A stretch of DNA of 64,000 nucleotides, from positions 308,290-372,289 of the forward strand of contig NZ_JABBXA010000007.1 of the NCBI RefSeq assembly GCF_014161445.1, in the 5' to 3' direction. The notes below the pieces were generated by a model, which was not told where the DNA came from, ran no database searches, and saw nothing but the letters and a program-made list of their open reading frames with translations. Numbering within the stretch: position 1 is the stretch's first letter; each line of letters starts with the position of its first letter. The DNA comes from Microbispora sp. H13382. Its GTDB lineage: Bacteria > Actinomycetota > Actinomycetes > Streptosporangiales > Streptosporangiaceae. Of the stretch, positions 44,671-53,698 are shown in pieces. The position numbers were made by a program, and so were the translations under genes.

Positions 44671-46068
44671 GTGACCCTCGCCACGGCCGCGCAGGCCGCC
44701 TACATCGTCGCCGCCCTCCTGTTCATCCTCAGCCTCGCCGGCCTGTCCAAGCACGAGACCGCCCGCTCCGGCGTCGCCTCGGGCATCTCCGGCATGGTCA
44801 TCGCGCTGGCCGCGACGGTCGTCCTCGCCGCCGACGGCAGCGGAACGCTCGCGGTGATCCTGCTCGCGGCCGCCATGGCGATCGGCGGCGCCATCGGGCT
44901 CTGGCGGGCCCGGATCGTCGAGATGACCGCCATGCCGGAACTGATCGCCATCCTGCACAGCTTCGTCGGCCTCGCCGCCGTCATGGTCGGCTGGAACGGC
45001 TTCCTGGAGGTCGAGGTCGGCGGCACCCGGCTCCCCGGCTCGCTGCTCGGCATCCACCATGCCGAGGTCTCCATCGGCGTGTTCATCGGGGCGCTCACGT
45101 TCACCGGGTCGGTCGTCGCGTTCCTCAAGCTGTCGGCCCGGATCGACGCCAAGCCCATGATGCTGCCGGGCAAGAACGCCCTGAACCTCGCCGCGCTCGC
45201 GGCGTTCGCGGTCCTGACCGTGGTCTTCGTGGCCTCCCCCAACCTCGGGATCCTCGTCGCGCTGACGGTCGTGGCGCTGCTGCTCGGCTGGCACCTGGTC
45301 GCCTCCATCGGCGGCGGGGACATGCCCGTCGTCGTCTCGATGCTGAACAGCTACTCGGGCTGGGCGGCCGCGGCGTCCGGGTTCCTGCTCGACAACAACC
45401 TGCTGATCGTCACCGGCGCCCTCGTCGGCTCGTCCGGTGCCTACCTGTCGTACGTGATGTGCCAGGCGATGAACCGGTCGTTCATCTCCGTGATCGCCGG
45501 GGGTTTCGGCATCGAGGCGGGCCCCGCCGGCGACCGCGACTACGGCGAGCACAGGGAGATCACCGCCGTCGACACCGCCGGCCTGCTGAAGGAGGCCAAG
45601 TCCGTCGTCATCACCCCCGGGTACGGCATGGCGGTCGCGCAGGCGCAGTACCCGGTCGCCGAACTCACCCGCAGGCTGCGGGAGCGCGGCGTCGAGGTGC
45701 GGTTCGGCATCCACCCGGTCGCCGGTCGCCTGCCGGGGCACATGAACGTGCTGCTCGCCGAGGCCAAGGTGCCGTACGACATCGTCCTCGAGATGGACGA
45801 GATCAACGACGACTTCGCCACCACGTCGGTCGTCCTCGTCATCGGCGCCAACGACACCGTCAATCCCGCGGCCGTCGAGGACCCGGACAGCCCCATCGCC
45901 GGGATGCCCGTCCTGCGCGTGTGGGAGGCGGACAACGTCGTCGTCTTCAAGCGGTCGATGGCCACGGGGTACGCCGGAGTGCAGAACCCCCTGTTCTTCC
46001 GCCACAACACCAGCATGCTCTTCGGCGACGCCAGGCAACGCGTCGAGGAGATCGTCGCCGCTCTCTGA
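44671..46068 (+). CDS. pntB: NAD(P) transhydrogenase beta subunit
   Basis: 465 aa. About eight to nine hydrophobic helices cover residues ~5-270. The C-terminal NADP-binding domain has '[18 protein letters not shown]', the GYGMAxxQAQ fingerprint, and '[10 protein letters not shown]'. The GTG start follows GAGGAG just downstream of pntA, so the two are translated together. The complete pair predicts a functional proton-translocating transhydrogenase that supplies NADPH. Confidence 0.97.
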   Translation: MTLATAAQAAYIVAALLFILSLAGLSKHETARSGVASGISGMVIALAATVVLAADGSGTLAVILLAAAMAIGGAIGLWRARIVEMTAMPELIAILHSFVGLAAVMVGWNGFLEVEVGGTRLPGSLLGIHHAEVSIGVFIGALTFTGSVVAFLKLSARIDAKPMMLPGKNALNLAALAAFAVLTVVFVASPNLGILVALTVVALLLGWHLVASIGGGDMPVVVSMLNSYSGWAAAASGFLLDNNLLIVTGALVGSSGAYLSYVMCQAMNRSFISVIAGGFGIEAGPAGDRDYGEHREITAVDTAGLLKEAKSVVITPGYGMAVAQAQYPVAELTRRLRERGVEVRFGIHPVAGRLPGHMNVLLAEAKVPYDIVLEMDEINDDFATTSVVLVIGANDTVNPAAVEDPDSPIAGMPVLRVWEADNVVVFKRSMATGYAGVQNPLFFRHNTSMLFGDARQRVEEIVAAL

Positions 46069-46122
46069 CGCCGCCGCCCCCGGGCCTCCCCGGCGCTCCG
46101 CGCGGCCGGACGACCGGGCGGC

Positions 46123-47370
46123 TCAGCCGGTCCAGGAGCTGTTGAGGAACGAGAACGTCATCGCCACCACGAGCGGCCCGATCACGGTGGCGTAGACGAT
46201 GATCACCGACCTGTGGCGGGCGCCCGCCCGGCCGATGAGCACCCACAGCGGCCACCACAGCAGCGCCGATCTGGGAATCGACATGTAGAACGTGGAGGTG
46301 ACCAGCGCGCCCAGTTGCAGTCCGACGTAGACGAACTCGGCCCAGCGGCGGGCGAGGAGCAGCCAGACGAGCAGCAGCACCCCGACGATCGCCGCCGCGA
46401 TCTCGAGCCGGAACATCGGCCCGAACCCTTCGTCCCCGCCGGTCGAGTCCCAGGTGGTACGGAACGCCTCCCAGGGCCAGACCGGTTTCCGGCCCCATCC
46501 GGTCTGCTGCGCGTTGTTCCAGGCCAGCCAGTCACCGGTACGGGAGTGCTGGTAGGCGGCGTACGCGAGGAGCGGCGCGAACGGCAGCGCCAGCCAGGCT
46601 CCCCGCCGCCAGCCCGCCCAGCCGTCCCTCCGGATGCGGCTCACGACGAACTCGACGATCAGCGCGACGGCCAGGAACAGGCCGGTGATCCGGACGCAGG
46701 ACGCCCCGGCGGCCAGGGCACAGGCCAGCGGCCAGGCACGGCGGCGGGCCGCCAGCCAGGCGGGCAGCGCGAAGGCGAGGAACAGCGCCTCGGAGTAACC
46801 GGCGAACAGGAAGACGGCGGGCGGGCACAGCAGCAGCGCCAGGACGGCCCAGCGGCCCGCGCCGGCGGGCCCCTCCACGTCGGCGAGCCGGGCCAGCGCC
46901 ACCACAGCCACCGCGCCGGCCACGAACGAGATGACCAGGCCGGCCAGGATCCAGTCGTCGACCACCAGATGCACCAGGCGCATCGCCAGCGGCATGCCGG
47001 GGAAGATGGCCGGCAGCCCGGGGTCGGGCTCCAGGTTCGGATCGCCGTCGTACCCGAACTCCGCGATCTTCCGGAACAGGCCGACGTCCCAGTGTTTCCA
47101 CCGCTCGAGCAGCGGGGCGTGGCTCTGGCCGGACACGATCAGCGCGCCGTAGAGCGCCACGAGGAGCATGCCCGCCCTCGTGCCCACCCACAGCAGCAGC
47201 GCGTCCCGGACCGTGGCGCTCTTCCTCAGTGGCTCCGGGGCTCTCCCGGATTCAGGAGTTCTTCCGGGTTCGGGGGGTTGCCGGGGTTCCAGGACGGGGG
47301 CCTTCTCATCCGGCCCGGTCCGCTCCCCGCGCTCAGGGTCGTGGCCGGACTCCTGGACGGCAGCCGTCAC
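46123..47370 (-). CDS. PIG-V-like membrane mannosyltransferase
   Basis: 415 aa. After ~45 polar, Pro/Glu-rich residues come about ten hydrophobic segments. 'ERWKHWDVGLFRKIAEFGYDG' and 'PAIFPGMPLAMRLVHLV' are the hallmarks of the GT-C actinobacterial mannosyltransferase family related to PIG-V, where 'WDVGLF' gives the catalytic Asp. It would transfer mannose from a polyprenyl donor on the outer face of the membrane. GGGAGGG lies 7 nt before the GTG at 47370. It is convergent with pntB. Confidence 0.87.
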   Translation of the reverse strand: MTAAVQESGHDPERGERTGPDEKAPVLEPRQPPEPGRTPESGRAPEPLRKSATVRDALLLWVGTRAGMLLVALYGALIVSGQSHAPLLERWKHWDVGLFRKIAEFGYDGDPNLEPDPGLPAIFPGMPLAMRLVHLVVDDWILAGLVISFVAGAVAVVALARLADVEGPAGAGRWAVLALLLCPPAVFLFAGYSEALFLAFALPAWLAARRRAWPLACALAAGASCVRITGLFLAVALIVEFVVSRIRRDGWAGWRRGAWLALPFAPLLAYAAYQHSRTGDWLAWNNAQQTGWGRKPVWPWEAFRTTWDSTGGDEGFGPMFRLEIAAAIVGVLLLVWLLLARRWAEFVYVGLQLGALVTSTFYMSIPRSALLWWPLWVLIGRAGARHRSVIIVYATVIGPLVVAMTFSFLNSSWTG

Positions 47371-47441
47371 CTGACGCCCTCCCCTCTCGTCGCGCACCTG
47401 CCCGCCCCCGCCGTGCGTCCTCCTGCCTGCCGGCAGGGGCC

Positions 47442-47466
47442 GCTGCCCGTACGGGCATACGGCAGC
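47442..47466. promoter_or_regulatory. Nested inverted repeat upstream of the mannosyltransferase gene
   Basis: TGCCCGTACGGGCA (47444-47457) is a perfect 14-bp palindrome. It is flanked by GCTGCC (47442-47447) and GGCAGC (47461-47466), so it can form a hairpin or be a dimer site. It lies 72 bp before the GTG and after the SagB gene's stop, so operator or terminator are both possible. Confidence 0.4.
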
Positions 47467-47653
47467 CACCCCGTGATCAGGGATGGTGTCAAGAGCCGCA
47501 GGAGCGGCACCAGACCGCGGCCCGCCCGGCGGCCGCCCCCGGAACCGCGCCACGCACTGACCTGCGAAGTCACGCCGGCGCGAAGCGGCGCGACCGGCGC
47601 CTCGCGTGAAAGTTGCAGCGCCCCCGCCGGCGTCCCGGACGGGGACGTACGGG

Positions 47654-48775
47654 TCAGCGGGCGGGCGCGGTGCCGATGACGGAGGTGCCGATGACCAACT
47701 GCCCGGTGGGATCGCACCCGAGGAGCTCCTCGACGAGCTGGTCGCGCAGGGCCGCGGTGAACGTGATGTGCAGACCGGCCGCGGTGGCCAGCAGGTAGAC
47801 GGTCTGGCTGAGGTGACCGACGTCCATCAGCAGCGCCCTGTAGACACGGGGAAAGGTGTACTTCCACTGGTTGCGCGCGATCACGCTGGTGTAGAAGATC
47901 AGCGCTCCGGCTCCGGCGACCCAGTCCTGGTCGCCGACCGCGGCCACGAGCCGCTCGTCGTCGAGACGGCGGCCGAGGTGTTCGAGGCGGTGGTCGGCCG
48001 CGGCGTAGTGATAGGCGCCCGGGGCGAGGCCTTCGACATCGCGGGCGTAGAGGTAGACCTCGGTGGGATGACGGGCGCCGCCGGACGGGCTGGTCTTGAA
48101 CACCCGCTGCCAGGAGTCGGTCAGCACGCCGCCGGGGTCGAGGGTGACGCCCGCCTGGGTCAGGGGGCCGCCGGCCCGCGGCAGAGGTCCGGCGGCGGTC
48201 TTGAGCAGGGCGGCGACGACGTCCAGCGGCAGCGCCGTGCCGCCGAAGTGGCGGCGGCTCCGGCGCCGGTGCAGCACGTCGATCAGGTCGCGGTGCCGCC
48301 AGACGCCGGGATCGACGTCGGGCAGCGCGTGGCGGGAGACGGCGGGCAGGGACCAGAACGCCGGTGGCGGCGGGTCGGTGAGGACCTTGGCTTCGAGCTC
48401 CTCGTTGTCCTGTTCGGCGGTGCGCATGGCGGTGCCCGCGTGGGAACGACTGGAGAAGTGGTAGGCGCGGGCCAGGGGTCCCCACGGCCGCCATGCCTGT
48501 TCGATGGCCTGTTCGCGTTGATGGCGAGGCCCGTTCTCGCGGATCAGGACGTCGTTGTCCGCCAGCACGGTGGCGACCTTGTGCCAGTGGTCGGCCTCGC
48601 CGGGATCGTCGGCCATCTCCCGTACGGAGTCGAGTGGGCGGAAGCCGGTGAACCAGCGCAGCACCCGCTCGACCCCGTCGACCAGGGCGAACTGGCGATG
48701 GTCGAGGTAGTCGTCCCAGACCAGTTGGCCGGCGTCCCAGAGCAGGGCGCCGCAGGCGGACAGGCGGACGTTCAC
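47654..48775 (-). CDS. SagB-type FMN peptide dehydrogenase
   Basis: 373 aa. The N-terminal ~130 residues have the SagB-specific domain ('AYHFSSRSHAGTAM' and 'NEELEAKVLTDPP'), and the nitroreductase domain starts near 165 with 'VLHRRRSRRHFGGTALPLDVVAALL', 'SGGARHPTEVYLYA' and 'YLLATAAGLH'. SagB enzymes oxidise azolines to azoles or desaturate peptides with FMN, normally together with a YcaO cyclodehydratase. None is present here. The GTG overlaps the TPR gene's stop (GTGA). It is the last gene of a three-gene unit starting with a 34-aa peptide. Confidence 0.9.
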   Translation of the reverse strand: MNVRLSACGALLWDAGQLVWDDYLDHRQFALVDGVERVLRWFTGFRPLDSVREMADDPGEADHWHKVATVLADNDVLIRENGPRHQREQAIEQAWRPWGPLARAYHFSSRSHAGTAMRTAEQDNEELEAKVLTDPPPPAFWSLPAVSRHALPDVDPGVWRHRDLIDVLHRRRSRRHFGGTALPLDVVAALLKTAAGPLPRAGGPLTQAGVTLDPGGVLTDSWQRVFKTSPSGGARHPTEVYLYARDVEGLAPGAYHYAAADHRLEHLGRRLDDERLVAAVGDQDWVAGAGALIFYTSVIARNQWKYTFPRVYRALLMDVGHLSQTVYLLATAAGLHITFTAALRDQLVEELLGCDPTGQLVIGTSVIGTAPAR

Positions 48776-50013
48776 GATGGCGTCTCTTCTCGGGCGGGGG
48801 CGATCGGCTCTTCTCGGGCGGGGGCGGTCCGCCGACGCGGCTCCACGTCCGCGGGCGGCAGTTCGGCGCGCGCGGCCGCCAGGCCGCGGCGGGCCGCCGC
48901 GAGGTGCGGATGGTCCGGCGCGGCCCGCCGTAGCGCCTCGACCGCCCGTCCGTAGCAGGCCTCGGCCTGATCGGGCCGGCGGCGGGCGCGGTGCAGTGCG
49001 CCGAGGTTGATCAGGGTGATGGCCGACTCCGGATGTCCCGGGCCCAGAACCGCGTCCTTGACGGCCAGTGCGCGCGTGTAGCGGGCCCGCGCCTCGTCCA
49101 GGTCTCCCCGCCGGTGTGCCAGGGCGGCGAGGTTGTGCAACGCGGCGGCGACGTCGTGGTGTTCCGGGCCGTACGCCGCCTCGGAGACGGCCAGGGCGTT
49201 CCGGAGCAGCGCCTCGGCCTCGGCGGGGCGCCCGCAGCCGTCCACGAGCGCGGCCCAGGCGGCGAGGTCCGCGGCGACCCTCGGATGCCGCTCGCCGAGG
49301 AGCCGGGCCCGCACCTGCGTCGCGCGCCGGGCCCACGGCTCGCCTGCCGCGTGGTCGCCGCGCGCGTGTGCGAGCCCGCCGAGGTTGTGACAGACCGTGG
49401 CCACGTCCTCGTGTTCGGGGCCGCGCGCCTCCTCCAGGATCTCGAGAGCGCGCCGGTACAGTGCCTCGGCCTGCGGGAAGCGGCCCGTGTACTTGCCCAG
49501 CACGCCCCACTCGTTGCAGAGCGCGGCCACCTCCACAGATCGCGGGCCGAAGGTCCGCTCCGCCGCGGGGAGAGTCAGGGCGAACAGCAGCCCGGCCCTG
49601 CGGTAGTCGCCGCGCATGCGCCACAGGGTCGCCAACCCGATCTGGGCGCGGACCCGTACCCCCGTCAGGCCGTCGCCGCGCCGGGCCTGGCCGTCACGCC
49701 GGGCCTGGTCGCCGCGCCGGGCCTGGTCGACGGCGGCCCGCAGAGCGCGCTCCGCCTCCGTGAAGTCGTTCTCGCCGCGTCGCCTCAAGCCGTGCCGCAG
49801 CAGTTCCTCCGCCGGCATCTGCTCTATCGCGTCTACCGCGGAGCCGGGATCCGCCCTACCGCTCACCAACGCCTCCCGAACCACCTCGCCGCACCAGGGG
49901 CGGTTGTGCCCCCGGGTGTCCCCCCGCGTTCCGCTGCCACCGGCGTCCGCCCCCGGGCTCGCCGGAGCCCCGGGGCGGACGCACATCGCGTCACGACAGG
50001 CCGGGCGCATCAC
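48772..50013 (-). CDS. TPR protein (kinesin light chain-like repeats)
   Basis: 413 aa. About five to six TPR units of the kinesin-light-chain type lie at ~105-385, with the recurring pattern 'ALxxLxxLxxxRGDxxxAxxxxxRAL' and linkers 'GPEHEDVA', 'GERHPRVA', 'GPEHHDVA', 'GPGHPESA'. These repeats bind peptides. The N-terminal 100 residues are Gly/Arg-rich and unstructured. Start uncertain: GTG at 50013 has only a weak site, and later codons are possible. It is flanked by the short peptide (32 bp upstream) and the SagB gene, so it may hold the peptide substrate. Confidence 0.82.
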   Translation of the reverse strand: MMRPACRDAMCVRPGAPASPGADAGGSGTRGDTRGHNRPWCGEVVREALVSGRADPGSAVDAIEQMPAEELLRHGLRRRGENDFTEAERALRAAVDQARRGDQARRDGQARRGDGLTGVRVRAQIGLATLWRMRGDYRRAGLLFALTLPAAERTFGPRSVEVAALCNEWGVLGKYTGRFPQAEALYRRALEILEEARGPEHEDVATVCHNLGGLAHARGDHAAGEPWARRATQVRARLLGERHPRVAADLAAWAALVDGCGRPAEAEALLRNALAVSEAAYGPEHHDVAAALHNLAALAHRRGDLDEARARYTRALAVKDAVLGPGHPESAITLINLGALHRARRRPDQAEACYGRAVEALRRAAPDHPHLAAARRGLAAARAELPPADVEPRRRTAPAREEPIAPAREETPS

Positions 50014-50045
50014 GCGGATGCGCGCGTTCCCGGCCCGTCACGGTG

Positions 50046-50150
50046 TCACGCCTCGATGAGGATCTCGTTGTGGTTGTAGGTCAGCGCGGCGTCCGGCGTG
50101 CTGTAGGCGTCCTCGCGGACCTCGAACACTTCCGACGAACCCTGGGACAT
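50046..50150 (-). CDS. 34-residue peptide, candidate RiPP precursor
   Basis: A short gene with AAAGGAG at 8-9 nt before the ATG, which is unusually strong support for such a small ORF. The product begins 'MSQGSSEVFEVREDAYSTP' and ends 'TYNHNEILIEA'. It has no Cys, one internal Ser-Thr and two Tyr residues. The N-terminal half looks like a leader (acidic) and the C-terminal half a possible core. It is followed by the TPR and SagB genes on the same strand. A longer open frame upstream starts at 50234 but has no ribosome site. Its being a modified peptide is inference. Confidence 0.68.
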   Translation of the reverse strand: MSQGSSEVFEVREDAYSTPDAALTYNHNEILIEA

Positions 50151-50224
50151 AGGTGTCGCTCCTTTCACGAGCTCCGGAGCGGGGATCACCGTGGCAGCAC
50201 CGCTGCTCAGGCTCTGACGCACGT

Positions 50225-50247
50225 ACGATCCCAAGAGGAAAGATCGT
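50225..50247. promoter_or_regulatory. Inverted repeat ACGATC-N11-GATCGT between peptide and flavin oxidoreductase genes
   Basis: The arms are at 50225-50230 and 50242-50247 in the 279-bp gap between two divergent transcription units. It could be an operator for either. Confidence 0.35.
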
Positions 50248-50429
50248 CAGGCCATATCCAGTCTGCGGCGAAATCACCCGGAATTCTGGTCATGCGCCTC
50301 CGGCCGCATTCGGGTCCATGGGAGAATCCGCAGGCCCGCCGCCGGAAACAGCGTCGGTCCGGCGGTACCGAGCAGGTACCGAGCAGGTGCCGAGGTTGGC
50401 TGTGGCTTCGCTGGGTAGCCGCGTCTCGC

Positions 50430-51395
50430 ATGACGGAGTATGGAATCCACGCCTCCCACGAGCAGATCCCGCCCGCCGCTCTCCTCACCGCGATGGTCGC
50501 CGCCGAACGTGCCGGTTTCGGCACCGCCATGTGCTCCGACCACTTCTCCCCCTGGAGCGAGCGGCAGGGCGAGTCCGCCTTCGCCTGGTCCTGGCTCGGC
50601 GCCGCCCTGCAGGCCACCGGGCTCACCTTCGGCATCGTGAACGCGCCCGGGCAGCGCTACCACCCGGCGATCGTCGCTCAGGCGATCGGAACCCTCGGTG
50701 CGATGTTCCCGGGCCGGTTCTGGGCCGCATTGGGCAGCGGTGAATACAGCAACGAGCACATCACCGGCGGGCCGTGGCCGCGCAAGGAGATCCGCGACGC
50801 CCGCCTGCGCGAGTGCGTGGACGTCATCCGCGACCTGCTCGACGGCAAGGAGGTCACCCGTGACGGCCTGGTGACCGTGGACCGCGCCCGGCTGTGGACC
50901 CGTCCCGAGACGCCGCCCCCGCTCATCGGCGCGGCGGTGAGCACCGGCACGGCGGCCCGGTGCGCGGAGTGGGCGGACGGCCTGATCACGGTCAACGGCC
51001 CCGAGGACCACCTCCGCGAGATGATCGCGGCGTACCGGGAGGCGGGCGGGCGCGGCCCGGTCTGCCTGCAGGTTCACCTGAGCTGGGCGCCGACGGAAGA
51101 AGAGGCGGAGGCGATCGCCCACGACCAGTGGCGCAGCAACGTCTTCGGTCCGCCGGTGAGCTGGGACCTGGAACTGGTGGAGCATTTCGACGTCGTCTCC
51201 GAGCACGTGACCGTGGAACAGGTGCGCTCCGTGGTCAACGTCTCCTCCGACCTCGGCCGGCACATCGACTGGCTACGCGGGTACGCGGCCCTGGGATTCG
51301 ACCGCGTCTACCTGCACCACGTGGGCCAGGACCTGTTGCCGTTCATCGAGACCTTCGGCGCCAAGGTCCTGCCCCACCTGCGCGGCAGCGAGTGA
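50430..51395 (+). CDS. Luciferase-like flavin oxidoreductase (TIGR03885-type)
   Basis: 321 aa. The TIM-barrel LLM fold is shown by 'YGIHASHEQIPP', 'GFGTAMCSDHFSPW', 'FGIVNAPGQRYHPAIVAQAIGTL' and 'FWAALGSGEYSNEHITG'. The 'SHEQIPP' start places it in the TIGR03885 group, predicted to use a flavin other than F420. The frame is open upstream to 50043, but the conserved part begins at the ATG at 50430; the ribosome site is weak. It is divergent from the peptide/TPR/SagB unit. Substrate unknown. Confidence 0.88.
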   Translation: MTEYGIHASHEQIPPAALLTAMVAAERAGFGTAMCSDHFSPWSERQGESAFAWSWLGAALQATGLTFGIVNAPGQRYHPAIVAQAIGTLGAMFPGRFWAALGSGEYSNEHITGGPWPRKEIRDARLRECVDVIRDLLDGKEVTRDGLVTVDRARLWTRPETPPPLIGAAVSTGTAARCAEWADGLITVNGPEDHLREMIAAYREAGGRGPVCLQVHLSWAPTEEEAEAIAHDQWRSNVFGPPVSWDLELVEHFDVVSEHVTVEQVRSVVNVSSDLGRHIDWLRGYAALGFDRVYLHHVGQDLLPFIETFGAKVLPHLRGSE

Positions 51396-51726
51396 GATCG
51401 CGGCGCGACGCCCCGACGCCGCCCCGGTTCGGGCGCGCGCCGTAATTGATTGCCCCGAGTTCGCCTGCATAATGCCCGGCCGTCCTGTTTGGGGGCGGAG
51501 TTCGCGCTCGACGTTGAGATTCGGCCATTCCGAAGGAGCGGGGTGCGCCCGAAACACCTGAATTGTGATCATGCCCCTGGACCCGACCGGGAAGGGCCCG
51601 CACACTGGATGAATCACACGATGCCACCCTGAACGCCTTTGCCACCTCACGGGCGGCCGCCGTGGAAACAGGTCAGGATCGAGTTGCGCCGTATTCGCGA
51701 CCGGGCGTGAGGGGACAAGGAGCAGT
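51396..51726. other. 331-bp intergenic region, no gene seen
   Basis: Open frames here have no ribosome site or family match. The region is lower in GC than its neighbours and leads into the RyR-domain gene, whose ATG has AAGGAG just upstream, so it probably holds that gene's promoter. Confidence 0.6.
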
Positions 51727-53421
51727 ATGCCGAGAACGACGCCATTTGCGAAGAGCGTCCGGGAACGGGCCTTATCGGCAGCCCGAATCGGGTTCGCGGC
51801 GACGGTGGTTCTCGCCGTCATACTGGGATTCTGGGGCCTGGAGTCGTATTCACACAGCGCGTCGTACGCGCTCGGCCGGAGCTTCTGGGATATCGCCTAC
51901 TACGATCTGCAGCTCTTCGTCCTGGGTGCGGCCCCGCTCGACAACCCGGGGCCGTTTCCCTGGCCGTTGCAGGTGGCCCGGTTCCTCGCGCCGGCCGCGA
52001 CCATCTACGCCTTGTTCGAGGCGGGCCGGGCGGTGTTCGCGAGCGAATGGCAGCGCCTGTCGCAGCGGCGCCGGACCGGGCACACGATTGTCGTCGGTGA
52101 GACGCCGATCGCCGACGCCATGGTCGACGGGCTGCGCCGCAACGGGCTGGTGCTGCGCGCCACCGCCGGCGACGCCGAATCGCTGCGCGACACGGGCATC
52201 GCCGGTGCCAGGTTCGTCTACGCCTGCGCCGACGACCGCGACGACAGCAGCGTCAACGTGTTGGTCGCGGCGACCGCGAGGCAACAGGCGCGCACGAAGA
52301 AGGCCGGCGACCTGTACGTGTACGCGCACGTCAGCGACCCCGCGTACGCGCTCGCGCTGCGCGCCCGCCACCTGAGTCAGCCGGTCACCGGCGCCGACTT
52401 CTTCAACATCGACGAGCTGGCCGCCCGGGAACTGGTCCGGCAGGAGGCCGGCTCGTTCCGCGACGGCGAGCCGCTCGTCGTGGTCGTGGGGCTCGGGCCG
52501 TTCGGGCAGGCGATCGTTGTCGAGCTGGCACGGATGTGGCAGGTGTCGGCGCGCGCGGACGAGAAACTCGTCGTGGTCCTCGTGGATCGCGACGCCGAGG
52601 CCGTCGGGAGGGATCTGCAGCGGCGCTGGGTGGCCGTCGCCGAAACGTGCGAGCTGAGGCCGGTCGCCGACCTCTCCGCGGTGTTCCGCACACCGGCCAT
52701 GCCCACTCCCCATCGCGTCATCCTGTGCCACGAGGCCGAAGAGGAGGCGGTGCGGGCGGCGCTCACCATGCCGGCCCTGTGGCAGGGCGGGGAGCGTTCG
52801 GTCGTCGTACGCCTGGACCGCCTGAGTGGCCTCGCCGACGTGCTCGGCGGCGGTGACGGCAGCCTGCTTGACGACGTCGAGGGTCGGCTGCAGCCTGTCT
52901 GCGTGGGCAAATTCGTCGTCGGTGCCGACGCGGGCAAAGCAGAGCGTATCCACGAGGACATCTACGAGCGTCTGGCACAACTGATCCATCACAACTATCT
53001 GCGGCACGAGCTGAAGAAGGGCAACGCCATGGGCAGTGCCCCGGCGATGGTTCCGTGGGAGGACCTCGCCGAGGACTACAAGCAGGCCAACCGGGCCCAG
53101 GCACGGGACATAGGCAACAAGCTCACCGACGCCGGCTGTACGGTGGCGCCCCGCACCGGCGCCGGGGTCGAGCTGGACGACGACCCCCTGCTCGAGACGC
53201 TCGCCGAGCAGGAGCACGAGCGGTGGAGGGCTGAGCGCACGGCGCAGGGGTGGACGTGGGGTGAGCAACGGGACGACGAGGCCAAGCACCACCCGAGCCT
53301 CGTTCCGTGGGAGAGGCTGCCCGAGGAGGAGAAGGACAAAGACCGTGCCGTGATCTGCGAGATAGGCGAAGTGCTCGCCCACTGCGGCCTCGAGATAGTC
53401 CGCCTCACCCCGGTCCGATAA
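51727..53421 (+). CDS. Two-TM protein with two Rossmann-like domains and a C-terminal RyR domain
   Basis: 564 aa. TM helices lie near 21-40 and 84-104, the loop between them being short as in two-helix ion channels. A first Rossmann-like unit (~118-225) has a damaged loop ('VVGETPIAD'); a second one (~248-350) has an intact 'VVVGLGPFGQAIVVEL'. Residues ~405-555 form an RyR (ryanodine receptor) domain with paired 'VPWEDLAEDYKQANRAQA' and 'VPWERLPEEEKDKDRAV' repeats. AAGGAG precedes the ATG. RyR domains in bacteria occur with nucleotide-sensing and conflict proteins. It may be a ligand-gated channel or stress sensor. Confidence 0.85.
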   Translation: MPRTTPFAKSVRERALSAARIGFAATVVLAVILGFWGLESYSHSASYALGRSFWDIAYYDLQLFVLGAAPLDNPGPFPWPLQVARFLAPAATIYALFEAGRAVFASEWQRLSQRRRTGHTIVVGETPIADAMVDGLRRNGLVLRATAGDAESLRDTGIAGARFVYACADDRDDSSVNVLVAATARQQARTKKAGDLYVYAHVSDPAYALALRARHLSQPVTGADFFNIDELAARELVRQEAGSFRDGEPLVVVVGLGPFGQAIVVELARMWQVSARADEKLVVVLVDRDAEAVGRDLQRRWVAVAETCELRPVADLSAVFRTPAMPTPHRVILCHEAEEEAVRAALTMPALWQGGERSVVVRLDRLSGLADVLGGGDGSLLDDVEGRLQPVCVGKFVVGADAGKAERIHEDIYERLAQLIHHNYLRHELKKGNAMGSAPAMVPWEDLAEDYKQANRAQARDIGNKLTDAGCTVAPRTGAGVELDDDPLLETLAEQEHERWRAERTAQGWTWGEQRDDEAKHHPSLVPWERLPEEEKDKDRAVICEIGEVLAHCGLEIVRLTPVR

Positions 53422-53572
53422 CGTCTGCCACCGCCCCGAACCGGATTCGTCATCGCGTGCCATGGGGCTGACCGGAGGCGCTTCATCAGGGCGAGCGGCG
53501 GCATCCTGCGGCGTAGCAGCGTGCGAGGGGTATCGCATTGTCGCTGGTCACAGCGTCGACGGGGCCGGCCAT

Positions 53573-53594
53573 CCGGCCTTGCGGCCAACTCCCC
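53573..53594. promoter_or_regulatory. Weak match to rifamycin-associated element (RAE)
   Basis: CGGCCTTGCGGCCAACTCCC resembles the RAE half-sites GGCCTTGC/GCAAGCCCC found upstream of rifamycin-resistance genes in actinomycetes, but with an insertion and mismatches. It lies ~105 bp upstream of the rifampin phosphotransferase start. Confidence 0.35.
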
Positions 53595-53698
53595 CGCCGT
53601 TATCACCATATATCAGATTCGCGCATCTCATGAGGTGCCGGAAAGTGCTTCATACTTGCCCGTTGCGAAGCGACCAGACGAACGATGGAGCAAGGCGA

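Noticed and set aside
51273..51821. Minus-strand 182-codon frame between the LLM and RyR genes
   Set aside because: It overlaps both well-supported genes and lacks any motif or ribosome site.
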